A stretch of DNA of 64,000 bases from Pseudomonas cichorii (lineage in GTDB: Bacteria > Pseudomonadota > Gammaproteobacteria > Pseudomonadales > Pseudomonadaceae): the NCBI RefSeq assembly GCF_015471405.1, contig NZ_BLVZ01000012.1, forward strand, positions 124,001 to 188,000. Reading direction: 5' to 3'. The translations under genes and the position numbers were made by a program. How positions within the stretch are numbered: position 1 is the stretch's first letter; each line of letters starts with the position of its first letter. This document shows, piece by piece, positions 52,158 through 62,700 of this stretch. Below the pieces are notes generated by a model, which saw nothing but the letters and a program-made list of their open reading frames with translations, made no database searches and was not told the DNA's origin.

Positions 52158-54833
52158 CTAGCGTCCGCCTCGTAGATCTAGGCGGTCTAGCTCCTCAAGA
52201 GTTTGGACAACGACCTCGACAAGTTCCCCGTCAAAGTCATCGCGGTCTGCCTCCTCATGAGTGCCTTTGTTCAGGTAGGTCCAGACAAGATTATTGACTG
52301 GAATACCCAAAATGCGGCCATACGCAGCAAGAAGTGGCTCTCTGTTCGCATGGTGGACGGTCTGGGCATCTCCCAGTTTCTTGACCAACGCTTCGCATAG
52401 ATTTCTCAACGCAGGCTCGGCACCGACGCCAGCCAACATCAGATTCAACACGCCTTGGCCATGACTTCCAAGCCACCGCCAAACTTTCTCGCTCAGCATC
52501 TCCAAGGCTTGGCGAGAAGCAGCGAGCGCATCTCGGTCGTTGAGCGCTTCCCTTGCTGCCCTGGCCTTGGCAATGTAATTCGCGCTCGGTACGTTGCCGG
52601 TAACTCTCGGTTGATAGTTGCCATCGTGATGTCGGAACAGGTAGACCTGGCACGCATTTCTGCGATGGGCAGGAAGGTGTTGTTGGATGTCTTTAATGAA
52701 CTCGTTGCTGTGACAGGTGACGATTAGTTGGATTTGAGCGAAGTGGTCGCCCTCAAAGATCGCCTCTCGGATTCCGCCTCGATGGTCATGGTCGATGGCA
52801 TTGATGGCATCGTCGAAAACGATAACAGGGCAGCCGATGCTCTTCGCTTTGGTCATCAAAATGGCAAGGCCGAGACAGCGTATATGCCCCTCGCTCAGAA
52901 CGTGGAGCGCATCGACGCGGACCCCAGGGTTTCCCCGGAAGCTGATTTCGATCTTTTCTTCGCCAGTCAAAGGCAGATGCAGCGCTGATAGCTTGTCCTC
53001 GTCGCGATCATTGCGATTGAATGCGTTATAGAGGTCTCTGGCAGCGTCATTCAGCCCAGCCATTAGCTGACCAGGGAGTTGATCTCTATAAGATCTAAGT
53101 ACTTCGAGAAATCTGTCGTAGGCGGTCTTGTACGGCCTGTCGCGGGCGATATCTAGTCTCTCCTGCTCCGCTTGTGCGATCAACCCAGCATTTGTTTCGT
53201 CGAATGCTTTGATGCGGTTACGTGCTGCTTCGATATCCGCTTGCAGTTGTTGCCGCTTGAGATCTTGCGCTTGCACCTTTAGCTGGAATTCGTTGAGTCG
53301 CCGACGTTCATCGATGTGCGGTTGTCGATCTCGCTGAGCCGTCCTTGACGCCTCGTCTTGCGCGGTCATGCGGTCTACTACGCCGAGGATCTCATCCAGC
53401 GAAGGAAATCCGCGCTGGCCTGTGGGGGGCTGGGGATAGATATCTGTCCACCAACGACCGACAGGCTCCGCGGGGAGCTGCAGAGCCCATCGACCGACTA
53501 CTGATTCCTCTTCTTGCTGAGCAGTTATGAACGCGCTGAGGGGGGAGAACATCTGCCGCAACGCGCGAGATGCTTGGCCAAGTTTTACCTCAATGGTCTG
53601 CTGTTGCTCTTGAAGGGCACCCAGCTCTTCAAGCTGCTGCAAGCCGTCTACTGCCTTCTTAAACGGATCTGCGGCAACATGAGCGTCACCGTTCAATGGT
53701 GTGTCGCAAGCGGGGCAGCGGTCTCCAACAGTCTGCTGCAAGGCGAGAACAGAGTTGTACAGTGCCTTGAAGGACACTTGGTCGCTCTTGGCCCGAAGAG
53801 AATCGATAACCGCATCAAGCTCCTGGGAGCACTGGTGTGCCTCTGCGAAAGCATCCTGGAGACCTTGTCGTGTGACACCAAGAACACTCGGTGGAACCGC
53901 TTCCAGGATGCCATCAAGCTCTTGGAGACGTCCTGAAGATTCCCCTGTACCAATCAAGCCCTTCAGGGTTTGAAAAGTGAGTTCAACTGCGTACTCTTTG
54001 GCTAGAGAGGATTCCTCTTCGTCCAGCACTTGCTGGGAGGCAGCTTCTCCATTAACGGTTGCTTGGTCTGCCTTCAGCGCGTTCCGGCGCATCGTCAAGA
54101 TGGTTTGTAGTTCTGCGACCAGAACAAGCTGTCCGTCGATGGTCTCGTTGAAATGGCCTACGAATTCATTGAACTGGTCCATACCAAAGAGTGTGGCAAT
54201 CAGTTCGGCTCGCTGAGCATTAGGCCGGGCAGCGATTCTTGAAAATGCGTCGATTCGGTTTTTTTCTATAAAACAGAAGCGGTAGGTGTCGAGATTTGCA
54301 GCAACGTCGACCTCGCGTCCTTGTTGATCCGTAGCCTTCAGAACTGGCGGATCGAATCGTTTGTCGTGGACATTTGCCAGATACGTCCTTGCCGCAATAC
54401 GTTTGTTACCGGCCTCTTCGACATCCCCAAGAAGAGCATATTCCAATCCTTCGCAAAGGCTGGTTTTCCCACTGCCATTGGGGCCGTAGAAAAGGATGAT
54501 CTGCTTTGTTAGGTCGAAAGGCTCAGGTGCTCGGAATCCCCTAAATGGACCGAGCGTTAGGTGACGCAACCTAACCCATGGCCAGACGCCTGCGTTTGCT
54601 TCAGCGACGTCGGCTGGAGGCGCCTCAACCGTACCATCAAGCTCTCGCCGCATTAGGCTTACTAGACTTACTAGAAAAGTCGAGCGCTGGCTTCGTTGTC
54701 GTGAGGTTCCCGCCAATTCGTCAAAGTTAGCAAGGGCCAAAGTAGCCAGGCGGCGCACGCCGCCGGGAACTTGCCTATCTGGCTGGTAAATCCAGTGCAC
54801 GAAGCGTTCAAAATCCTGTCTTGCCGATGCCAT
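52158..54833 (-). CDS. Rad50/RecF-like AAA ATPase with zinc-hook motif
   Basis: Encodes 891 aa; RBS GAGGGG before ATG 54833. Residues 1-85 are a helical domain of unknown type. Walker A FYGPNGSGKTS lies near 115-122; coiled-coil stretches flank CPACDTPLNG near 373, a Rad50-like zinc-hook motif; the ABC signature is an LSEGHIR variant, followed by Walker B PVIVFDDAINAIDHD and a switch His in VTCHSNEF. The last 150 residues are helical and end with a WTYLNKGTHEEAD motif, as in several defence ATPases. DNA-end or phage sensing is inferred; relatives include RloC and Lamassu-type SMC proteins. Divergent from the HTH-nuclease-STAND gene. Confidence 0.8.
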   Translation of the reverse strand: MASARQDFERFVHWIYQPDRQVPGGVRRLATLALANFDELAGTSRQRSQRSTFLVSLVSLMRRELDGTVEAPPADVAEANAGVWPWVRLRHLTLGPFRGFRAPEPFDLTKQIILFYGPNGSGKTSLCEGLEYALLGDVEEAGNKRIAARTYLANVHDKRFDPPVLKATDQQGREVDVAANLDTYRFCFIEKNRIDAFSRIAARPNAQRAELIATLFGMDQFNEFVGHFNETIDGQLVLVAELQTILTMRRNALKADQATVNGEAASQQVLDEEESSLAKEYAVELTFQTLKGLIGTGESSGRLQELDGILEAVPPSVLGVTRQGLQDAFAEAHQCSQELDAVIDSLRAKSDQVSFKALYNSVLALQQTVGDRCPACDTPLNGDAHVAADPFKKAVDGLQQLEELGALQEQQQTIEVKLGQASRALRQMFSPLSAFITAQQEEESVVGRWALQLPAEPVGRWWTDIYPQPPTGQRGFPSLDEILGVVDRMTAQDEASRTAQRDRQPHIDERRRLNEFQLKVQAQDLKRQQLQADIEAARNRIKAFDETNAGLIAQAEQERLDIARDRPYKTAYDRFLEVLRSYRDQLPGQLMAGLNDAARDLYNAFNRNDRDEDKLSALHLPLTGEEKIEISFRGNPGVRVDALHVLSEGHIRCLGLAILMTKAKSIGCPVIVFDDAINAIDHDHRGGIREAIFEGDHFAQIQLIVTCHSNEFIKDIQQHLPAHRRNACQVYLFRHHDGNYQPRVTGNVPSANYIAKARAAREALNDRDALAASRQALEMLSEKVWRWLGSHGQGVLNLMLAGVGAEPALRNLCEALVKKLGDAQTVHHANREPLLAAYGRILGIPVNNLVWTYLNKGTHEEADRDDFDGELVEVVVQTLEELDRLDLRGGR

Positions 54834-55021
54834 GCCCCCTCCCTTTGATCAGCGGTATCTGTAGCTAGCGTACCGTATGGGTCGTAGGGCTCACCAGGAG
54901 CACCTGAGTAGATATTCAGCCTTGGCTGTAAGCAGGCCCGTATCCTAGGTGATCTTGACGTTTTCACACTCTCGCTTATTCTGAAACACAATTAATGTGT
55001 TTTTGAATTTTGGAGGGTGGC
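54834..55021. promoter_or_regulatory. Divergent promoter with XRE-type operator candidate
   Basis: The 188-bp gap between two divergent island genes contains an inverted repeat AAACACA-ATTAA-TGTGTTT (54984-55002), 20 bp before the ATG of a protein that itself starts with an XRE helix-turn-helix. Binding there would block transcription or ribosome access. RBS GGAGGGTGG follows. Confidence 0.5.
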
Positions 55022-58000
55022 ATGGTCAAGTATCCCGAGTTCGCAGCGCTCATTGTCACCCTCAGAAGCGCTAAGGGGTGGAGGCAAAAGGAGTTTTCTA
55101 CCAGTGCAGGCCTCACTCAGCAGACGGTTAGTCGCTGGGAGAAGGGTGAGTCCCGTCCGAGGGCGGAAGAGCTGCCTCGCCTCGCTGCTCTTCTAGAGGC
55201 GGAGTTGAGCGCTATGGCTGCCGCTGCTGGATATGTACAGCCTGCTCCAGTCAGCGGTCAGCCTGAAGGTGCGCCGACCTATGACGTTCCGCTTCCAGTG
55301 CATTCTTTGCGACCTGACAGCTTCGAAAACTTTAGTGCTGATTTTCTTCACCGGTACTACCGTAGTCGTGCCGGCGTAGTAAATCGCTTTGGTGGTAATG
55401 GCAGCAAACAATACGGTATCGATATTGAGGTGCGTGGGAGCACTTTCGTGCATACATTTCAATGCAAGCGTGTAGAAGAATTTGGGGCGCAAAAAGTCCA
55501 CGATGCTGTGGCCGAACACACTTATGTGTCAGATCTCAAGGTGCTGTTGCTTTCCAATATCGCAAGTCCTAAAGCCCGCCAGGCAATTGCTCAGTATGAT
55601 GGGTGGGAGCTGTGGGATCGGATAGATATCTCAGCAAAATTCCGTGAGCTATCAATGGTTGATCGAAGGGATTTGGTCGACATTTATTTTCGAGGGCAAC
55701 GCCAGGCACTTCTTGGTGAGCCGGAGTCGGGGCCATTTCAGAGGGCCGAAGAGTTCTTTAAGGGTTTCACGGATAATAGTCGCTTCTTTAATCATGCCTG
55801 GACTTTAGTAGGCAGGGAGGAAGAGTTAGAAAGGCTGGCTGCAGATGTTCTCGATGACAATCTCCTGGTTACGATGCTTCTGGGGGCTCCGGGGAACGGG
55901 AAGACTCGACTTCTACGAGAGGTTGTTGAGAGGGTGCGAGGGGCGCGGCCGGATATATATATTCTTTTTGTTTCTCCGACGGAAGATGTCAAGGCACAAC
56001 ATTTAGACGAGTTGGGGGGCGATGCGAAGCTATTAATTATCGACGATGCCCATGATCGTGATGATCTTGCCCAGTTGATGCGGTATGCGTCAGTGGAAGA
56101 GAACAGGGCAAGGTTGTTGATTTCATTGCGGCCATACGGTCGAGCTATGGTTCGTAATCAAGCCTCACTTGTAGCTATGGATGGCCCTCAGGTAGCGAGT
56201 GTGGAGTTGAGGCCGCGTACTAAGCAGGATGCAAAGATCCTTGCTTTGCAGGTATTGCAAGCCTCGGGCGGGCCGATCGAGGCGGCAGATATCATTGCGG
56301 AACTGACATACCCCACGCCGCTTGTGACCGTGCTAGCTGCTCAGATAGTCGCCAAGGAGAATGTAGCGCCGGCGTTGATTGGCAACAGCGAGAACTTTCA
56401 GGAGCATGTGCTTGCCAGACTGGAAGATATTATTGCTGGCAAAATTGTGACTGGGCAGGACGTACCCAAGCTTCAAGCCGTTCTTCAGATGGTCGCATTG
56501 CTGCAGCCTGTGGTGTTCGATGATCCGGCTTTCCTCCGGATCTTGCAGGAGGTTGAGGGGCTGGGGCATGAGGATGCTCAGCGCCTGCTTCGTCTCCTCG
56601 CTGAGGGGGGAGTTCTCTTTAAGCGCGGTCTTCGTCACCGGCTGGCTCCGGACCTACTGGCTGACTCCATCATCCAGCGCAACTTTATTGGTATTGATGG
56701 ATCCGTAACCCCCAAGGTTGAGCGTGTTTTCGAGCTCGCTGACTCTGAGTACCTGAAATATCTATTAGTCAACCTAGGGCGTCTTGACTGGCGTTTGCGG
56801 AATGGTGATCCAGAGGGAAGCACATTGCTGTCCAGTATTGGACGAAAGCTCCAATGGCACGGGGAGTACCATAATCCGCACGCTCATGCCGTCGAGGCCG
56901 TGGCTTATTATCAGCCGCGGCTGGCACTCAACTTCGCTGAGCGGCTTATAGAGGAAGGTCATGGGGATGACGGCGGCGTATGCGGGATGATTCGCAACGC
57001 TGTCTTCAACCCGGAAGTTTTGGAAGAAGGGTGTGTGTTGCTATGGCGGGCGGGGCGAGGAGACGCCCGTGCGTTGAACTCGCATCCGAACCACGGAATA
57101 CGAATTCTGAGAGAGCTTGCTGAGTTCTCACCTAACAAGCCAGTGGCTTATGTGGAGCAAGTGGTAGCTTTTGCTACTGAACTGCTGGAGCGCCCTGTGG
57201 CCTTGTCCGGGACTTACACACCTTTCACTATATTAGAAGGGGCGTTAGGTACTGAGATGGAGGAGGTCACTTCGAGTAATCGGAGTTTTACAATTACTCG
57301 ATACAAGCTGGATTTTGAGCTTGCCAAGAGCGTACGGGCGCGAGTGATCGATGTCATGGTCAGCTCCCTAGAGCAAGGCCCACACCGGAAGGCATTTCTT
57401 GCTTCCAGTTTGCTTTCTGAGGCGCTTCGCGGCCCTATGCATGGCGGCGAAGATCTTGAAACGTGGGACTTTGCTCACGCTGAATTACTTCAGCGCGTGC
57501 ATCTTGTGCTCGAAAATGCTCCGGTTCATCCGGCTGTTCTGGTTCAAACAGCGATATCCGTCAGTTGGCATGCTTTCTATAACGAGAATCAAGCATGCCG
57601 TTCTAGTGCGCGAGCTGTAATTGGGCTGTTGGGTCGTGACCTGCCGAGTCGACTGGTAAGGCTCATTGGTGACGCGTGGGGGCATCAGACGTGGGATAGT
57701 GGCGAGTCTTTCGAGTACAAGGCCCACGAAGCTGAGACTCTCGCTTTGATAGCGGATCTTACGGCCGAGTTTCCCGATGCTCTGGATCTGTACGAGTTCT
57801 TGGATCATTGGCTCAGTGAGATTGGTCACGTCGCAGGTAACGGGTGGGGGAGTTCGTATGTTTTTGTGAATCGCTTGCTTCAGGGGCGTGCAGATCTTGC
57901 TCAAGCGATCATGGCCAGACAGTCGAGCTCCCAGTCGCCCTTGAATTACTTTTCAGGGGCTGCTCTGGGCGTCCTCATAGCAGATCAGAACCGTCACGGT

Positions 58001-59038
58001 CTTATCGCTGATTTGTTAGGGGCTGATTCGGCGTGTGCTTGGGAAATGGTTTCGGATGCATATGCACGTCAGGCCGATGGATTCTTCACTGATGCTGATT
58101 TGCCGGTTTTGCGACGCATTTTTCAGTCGAATGACCCTTCTGTTTTACGCAACTCTGCATCTATCGCGCGCCAGATTGCCAAGGGTAAACCAGCGCTAGC
58201 GGTAGAGATGATCTGTACCGCCGATATGGTTGTCTCTCCTCAGGCTACTCATGATTTTTTCATGCTCTTGGCGAGCCGTAGCATCCTCCCCGCGGGAAGT
58301 ATCAGTTTTGACCAATGGCGAATTCTTTTGAGAGCGCTAGAGCGGATGACTGAGCTTGATGGTCATTGGGTGGTCGAGTTTCTCAAGCAAGCTGTTGAGG
58401 TGGTTCCGGCAGACGTGGTTCAAATGATGAAGGGTAGATTGCAAGCTGTTGGTCGTTGCTTGGGGTATAGATCAATGCGCAGGGATCGTAGTGGTGCAGG
58501 GCTTGGTCTTCTAGCGCATCGTGATGGGCATCGCCTATTGCAAGAACTTCTTACCTGGGCCGTGGATGGTCAGGTGGGTGAGAAGCTGACTATAGATATA
58601 GGTGCGTGTGTTTCGGGTCTTTGCGGTAAGTATGAGCAGCAGGTGCTCGATTTGCTGCTGTTGCTAATTAAAGGCGGTGGCCAGGCGCACGTAAATGTTG
58701 TGGCAAGCGCATTACGAAGTGCGTACCAATCGTTCGTGATTCAGGAGACGTCCTTTGTTCGAGAGCTATTGAGTCAGGCGGAGCTTATTAGCGAGAAGGC
58801 CGTAAGAGATATCTCCTCAGCTTTATGGTCATCCGCCGTATCTGGCGGAAGATCTGGACTGGCTGGAGAGCCCTTTAGTGAGGATTTGGCACTTAGGGAG
58901 CATGCAGAAAAGACCCTCAAAGGTATGAGCAGGATGGACCCAGCGTATAGGCTGTACGGGGGGCTGCTTCAGCACGCCAAGGACAACATAGATCGGCAGG
59001 CAGACGAAAAGCGCGCGATGGAGCTGGAGGACGAGTAA
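55022..59038 (+). CDS. XRE-HTH / Mrr-like nuclease / STAND NTPase / helical-repeat fusion
   Basis: Encodes 1338 aa from ATG 55022 (GGAGGGTGG RBS). Residues about 5-60: XRE HTH (QKEFSTSAGLTQQTVSRWEK). About 95-225: Mrr-like PD-(D/E)XK nuclease with YGIDIEV (Asp near 132) and FQCKR (Q-x-K near 147). About 250-420: NTPase with VGREEEL, Walker A GAPGNGKT (near 287) and Walker B LLIIDDAHD (near 340). The remaining 900 residues are helical repeats typical of STAND sensors. The nuclease-STAND-repeat order recalls Avs anti-phage proteins, but a DNA-binding HTH at the N-terminus is unusual and suggests self-regulation. No known family name can be assigned with confidence. Confidence 0.82.
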   Translation: MVKYPEFAALIVTLRSAKGWRQKEFSTSAGLTQQTVSRWEKGESRPRAEELPRLAALLEAELSAMAAAAGYVQPAPVSGQPEGAPTYDVPLPVHSLRPDSFENFSADFLHRYYRSRAGVVNRFGGNGSKQYGIDIEVRGSTFVHTFQCKRVEEFGAQKVHDAVAEHTYVSDLKVLLLSNIASPKARQAIAQYDGWELWDRIDISAKFRELSMVDRRDLVDIYFRGQRQALLGEPESGPFQRAEEFFKGFTDNSRFFNHAWTLVGREEELERLAADVLDDNLLVTMLLGAPGNGKTRLLREVVERVRGARPDIYILFVSPTEDVKAQHLDELGGDAKLLIIDDAHDRDDLAQLMRYASVEENRARLLISLRPYGRAMVRNQASLVAMDGPQVASVELRPRTKQDAKILALQVLQASGGPIEAADIIAELTYPTPLVTVLAAQIVAKENVAPALIGNSENFQEHVLARLEDIIAGKIVTGQDVPKLQAVLQMVALLQPVVFDDPAFLRILQEVEGLGHEDAQRLLRLLAEGGVLFKRGLRHRLAPDLLADSIIQRNFIGIDGSVTPKVERVFELADSEYLKYLLVNLGRLDWRLRNGDPEGSTLLSSIGRKLQWHGEYHNPHAHAVEAVAYYQPRLALNFAERLIEEGHGDDGGVCGMIRNAVFNPEVLEEGCVLLWRAGRGDARALNSHPNHGIRILRELAEFSPNKPVAYVEQVVAFATELLERPVALSGTYTPFTILEGALGTEMEEVTSSNRSFTITRYKLDFELAKSVRARVIDVMVSSLEQGPHRKAFLASSLLSEALRGPMHGGEDLETWDFAHAELLQRVHLVLENAPVHPAVLVQTAISVSWHAFYNENQACRSSARAVIGLLGRDLPSRLVRLIGDAWGHQTWDSGESFEYKAHEAETLALIADLTAEFPDALDLYEFLDHWLSEIGHVAGNGWGSSYVFVNRLLQGRADLAQAIMARQSSSQSPLNYFSGAALGVLIADQNRHGLIADLLGADSACAWEMVSDAYARQADGFFTDADLPVLRRIFQSNDPSVLRNSASIARQIAKGKPALAVEMICTADMVVSPQATHDFFMLLASRSILPAGSISFDQWRILLRALERMTELDGHWVVEFLKQAVEVVPADVVQMMKGRLQAVGRCLGYRSMRRDRSGAGLGLLAHRDGHRLLQELLTWAVDGQVGEKLTIDIGACVSGLCGKYEQQVLDLLLLLIKGGGQAHVNVVASALRSAYQSFVIQETSFVRELLSQAELISEKAVRDISSALWSSAVSGGRSGLAGEPFSEDLALREHAEKTLKGMSRMDPAYRLYGGLLQHAKDNIDRQADEKRAMELEDE

Positions 59039-59746
59039 TGGCGATACATCTGGGATGCCTCAAGTGAGCCAACCAGGCGAAGGCTCCTCGCTCTCTGTAT
59101 CCTTCTCGTTGATCGACCATGTTGTCGCTAGCGTCCTCGCCTTGCAAATTGCTCCATAGCGCCCGCCAGCAAAGCTGCGCGCGAATGACGGTGAAACAGA
59201 CGGTAAAGGCACGTATCGATCACTGCCAATCCCTTTAAGTACGCGGGCTTAGGCGAGTTGTTGATGATTGAGTGGGCTACGTCAATGCTATCCAGGCCCA
59301 GCCCTCCAACTATGGTGTATTGCCCTGGTCCATGGTTCTCACCAAAAACTGTACATCTGCCTCGTTGAGTTGACCTCGCCAGAACGAGCCAGGGTAGTGA
59401 TTGCATGACAACTGACATGGCCGCGTGAACTAAGTTGCATAGGAGATGTTCAGGCATAACATGGGCATCCAACCTCCTTGAGTTGCGTCTGCGGCTACAA
59501 ATCCTCTAATCCTCGCCATCACAGCGAAAATCTCCCGCTGGTAGGCTCACGTTATGGATACTCTGGCCACACGCAGGGCACAGCTAGTCTCGCAAGCCCT
59601 AGCATCTTACTGTATGCAGATAAGGTAATCCTTAATAAGCAGCTGCGATTATCGAAATGCAGTCCTAATAAGTAGGACTGCAGATGCGAGCCAGTCCGGT
59701 AGAAATGGCTAAGGTGTTGATTGAATGAATCCAGATCGTGGTATGG
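59039..59746. other. Gap between the two STAND genes
   Basis: 708 bp without a convincing gene. A minus-strand open frame at 59128-59472 (114 aa) has no recognised domain and a poor RBS; it could be a remnant or chance. A perfect 10-bp-arm hairpin lies at 59658-59682. The right end forms the common 3' region of two convergent genes. Confidence 0.45.
59658..59682. terminator. Perfect hairpin near the 3' end of the 1209-aa gene
   Basis: TGCAGTCCTA and TAGGACTGCA pair perfectly around ATAAG, 65-89 bp beyond the stop of the minus-strand STAND gene. No U-tract follows on either strand, so its role as terminator is uncertain. Confidence 0.4.
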
Positions 59747-62700
59747 TCATATTAAAGTTCGGCTAAAAACATCGAATCGGATTGAGTTGACGTATTCTGC
59801 TGATGTGTTGCGCTCTCTAAATACTGTTTCGAAAATATAAAATTCTGAGCGTGTAGCCTCGTTGCTCAGGATGTCTCCGACAATAAATAGTGCTCGATCT
59901 TCAGGGTGGAGCTTTAGCCAGGCGAGTAGTTCGTCTATGATTTTAGCGCGTGGAATGCCATTTTCCAGCTGTCTGCCTAGCCACTGATAACGATTCACGA
60001 TTGTGCCAGGTTCGTTTAATAGGGCAAGGTCCAACGTTTGGGTGTGAACCGCTTTTTCGGAAGGTGGTTTTGGGGCGTATGGGTTTGAGTTAATGATGGG
60101 GTCAATGTATTTGGTGCGAAAATCTGTCAATCCGCCCTTGGTGCATTCATGAGCTAAAAGTACTAACTCGTTGTTGGTGAAATGGTTGAGGTAGGGCTTA
60201 ATGTTATTCAGCGCTGTTTTCTGATTGTGGTTCGGGTTTTTTCTGTGCAAATATTTGAATGAGCTTAGGCTGAAGTGTCTTAAAAGCTCGCATGGGTGTG
60301 GAGATGAGTCGAAAGAAGCTTGTGCCAGTTTTGCGCTTGCTGCGTCGCTCATTAAAAGCAGTATTTGTACAATCATTGGCTTGGATTTAAGGCTGGCCCA
60401 GCGTGGCTCCAACATGGAAGTGACTTTGTGTGGGTCTACGTTGTAAAGTGCCCTTGCGAGAGAAAACTCTAGATCTGAGAAGCTTTCTGGGCTTTCTGCT
60501 AACCTGTCTAGGAGTGGCGGAAGGGTATCCGTCAACTCTTCCGACCATAGATAACGCTCGACTTGAAGCCAATAGACTGGGTCCTCTGGGACTTTGTTAA
60601 CAAGCTCTGAAATGACAGATTGGTCTTTCATTCGTGCTCGTACCCACAATGCTCGCTCATAAAGTGGACTTTCCGGACGAATCGTACGTGCAGTTTTGAG
60701 GTCACGGTCTTCAAGGGTTAATGCCCAAAAAGCGAATGCCTCCTGTCTGATACTCTCGATCTCTTCAACGTTACATGCTATAGACATGAGTCGATCTTTA
60801 GATGCTATCGACATTTTTCTGCCTTTGTTTCGCCCTCCACGTTCCCAGTCAGACTTTAAGATTCTAGGATCGATAAAGTTGGAGTTTTCTGCTGAGTAGC
60901 GTGCTAAGTGCTCTACTGCGTCTGGATGATCCACGGCCCTCAACATGTAAGTTATCGGCCATCGAAGCTTTTCAGAACGCTTCGATCTGTAAATAAAGTA
61001 TTGTATTGCTTTGCTAGGTGTGTACGTTATAAATGCCCATGCCACATTTTCAGCAGCAATTCGCTCGGCTGGCTGTCCCATAGTTGAGTTGGTCTCGTCT
61101 GGGAGAGACTCCCAGGCATCGCAAATCGGCCCCAGAGTTATTTCTGAGTTGTCTCCGCTACACCTGGCTGCGGCAAATATATATGAAGATAGACAGTCGA
61201 TCTTACTGCGATCTTGGTCCCAGCATTCTTGAATCGATTCGGCAAGAGAGCTGCAGCCAATATAGCCTGCGAGTCGCAAGGCTCCGACTTTGCTGTTAAA
61301 AACTTTTTCGTGGCAATGGCCTAATTCTCTTTTTATTGCTGGCAGAAGTTCGTCTCGGCAACTATTAAGGACGGAGTTTGTAAGGTTTTGTATTGTGCTG
61401 CCCGCAGTGCCTAGCTCACAAAGCTGCAAAAGAGTAAAGCCTGCGCTGAAATTACCATTCTTAAAAGCTGCCGCAAGCAGGGGATGCCAAAAATAATCGT
61501 CTCTACCGAAAGAACTTACAAGCGACAGGACGTGCGTGGAGCTTACTTCGCTAAGTGTTCGGGCGATTGCGTATCTTTGGTTGGAAAAATCTGCGTCGTT
61601 AGAATGATAGTGTAGCCAATGGTATAACGCTTCGGCTGCGGTGTCAGCGTAGTCGCTATCAATTTCGGATGCAATACGCAATGCATGAGCTGCCGTTACA
61701 GGTGTAGAGTCCATTAGAATCAAAAGTCTGGATAATGGAAGTTTTATTTTAACTATCGCATCTGCGGTTGCCTCTGAAAAGAATGGGTCGGTAACGTAGT
61801 GAGGGAATTCCTCCGAGCCAATTGCCTCAGTGATAGCTCCGCTGAGGAGTTTGTGCAGCAAACGATCATGCCTGAACTCTAAAATGCCGTCTGTGTTTGT
61901 GTTGTTTATGCGTAATAGGTTTCCTTCTAGAGATATTTTTGTTAAGAGGTTAATTGTGTCCCTGTTCGGGATCCATGAGGTGATCTGGCGCCAGTTAGGT
62001 GAAAGGACTCCGTGCTGTAGCATGGCGTGAAGTAAATTATTGATGGCGTGGATTAGTTCAATCGGCATGCAGTGCGAACGGCTGGCGATGATTTTTATAT
62101 GGTCTTCAATATATTGATTAATTACATCGGCAGGAGGTTCGGTAGATTTCATGTCGTAGAAGCCGATCAAAAATGGATCATGCCCGAGTCGATCTGCTAA
62201 AGTTTGGATGTGGAGCTCGTCGATTGATACGTGAGACCTGTCGGCACGTTTGGAGATCGCTTTGATCGCTTCGCTGGAAGTGTATTTTTCGACGTATATA
62301 AGGTCTACGTTTTCTAATGTGCGTTTTTTATCTTCGATCACATCAAGATACTGAGGCCAAATAGGAAGAATGACTCGCCAAGATCGAGCGGTTGCACGAG
62401 TCCAGCCTAAAATTTTGTTTAGCAGTAACGCCGGAGTCTCTACGCGGTTCACATCTTCTATCAGGATTGTTAGCGGCTCTTCTTTCATGCAAAGCAGTAG
62501 TGCTTTTCTGCCTGCTCCAGCTTCTAGGTCAGGTTCCTGGCGACGAAGCTCAGCTTCCAAAGCAATTTCAATACTGGCAGCGCCAAGTAAAAATTCCGAT
62601 TTGAGTACAATGGCGGGCAGTCCATCAGTGATATAGGAATCTAAGGCAGTGGCGCAGGAGGTTGTTTTTCCCATTCCAGATGCTCCGACCACCAATGTGT

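Noticed and set aside
51647..52297. 216-aa plus-strand frame across the island junction
   Set aside because: No start signal or recognisable domain, and it overlaps the 3' end of the Rad50-like gene and the 18-bp palindrome.
59128..59472. 114-aa minus-strand frame between the STAND genes
   Set aside because: No domain recognised and weak RBS; kept only as a remark in the gap entry.
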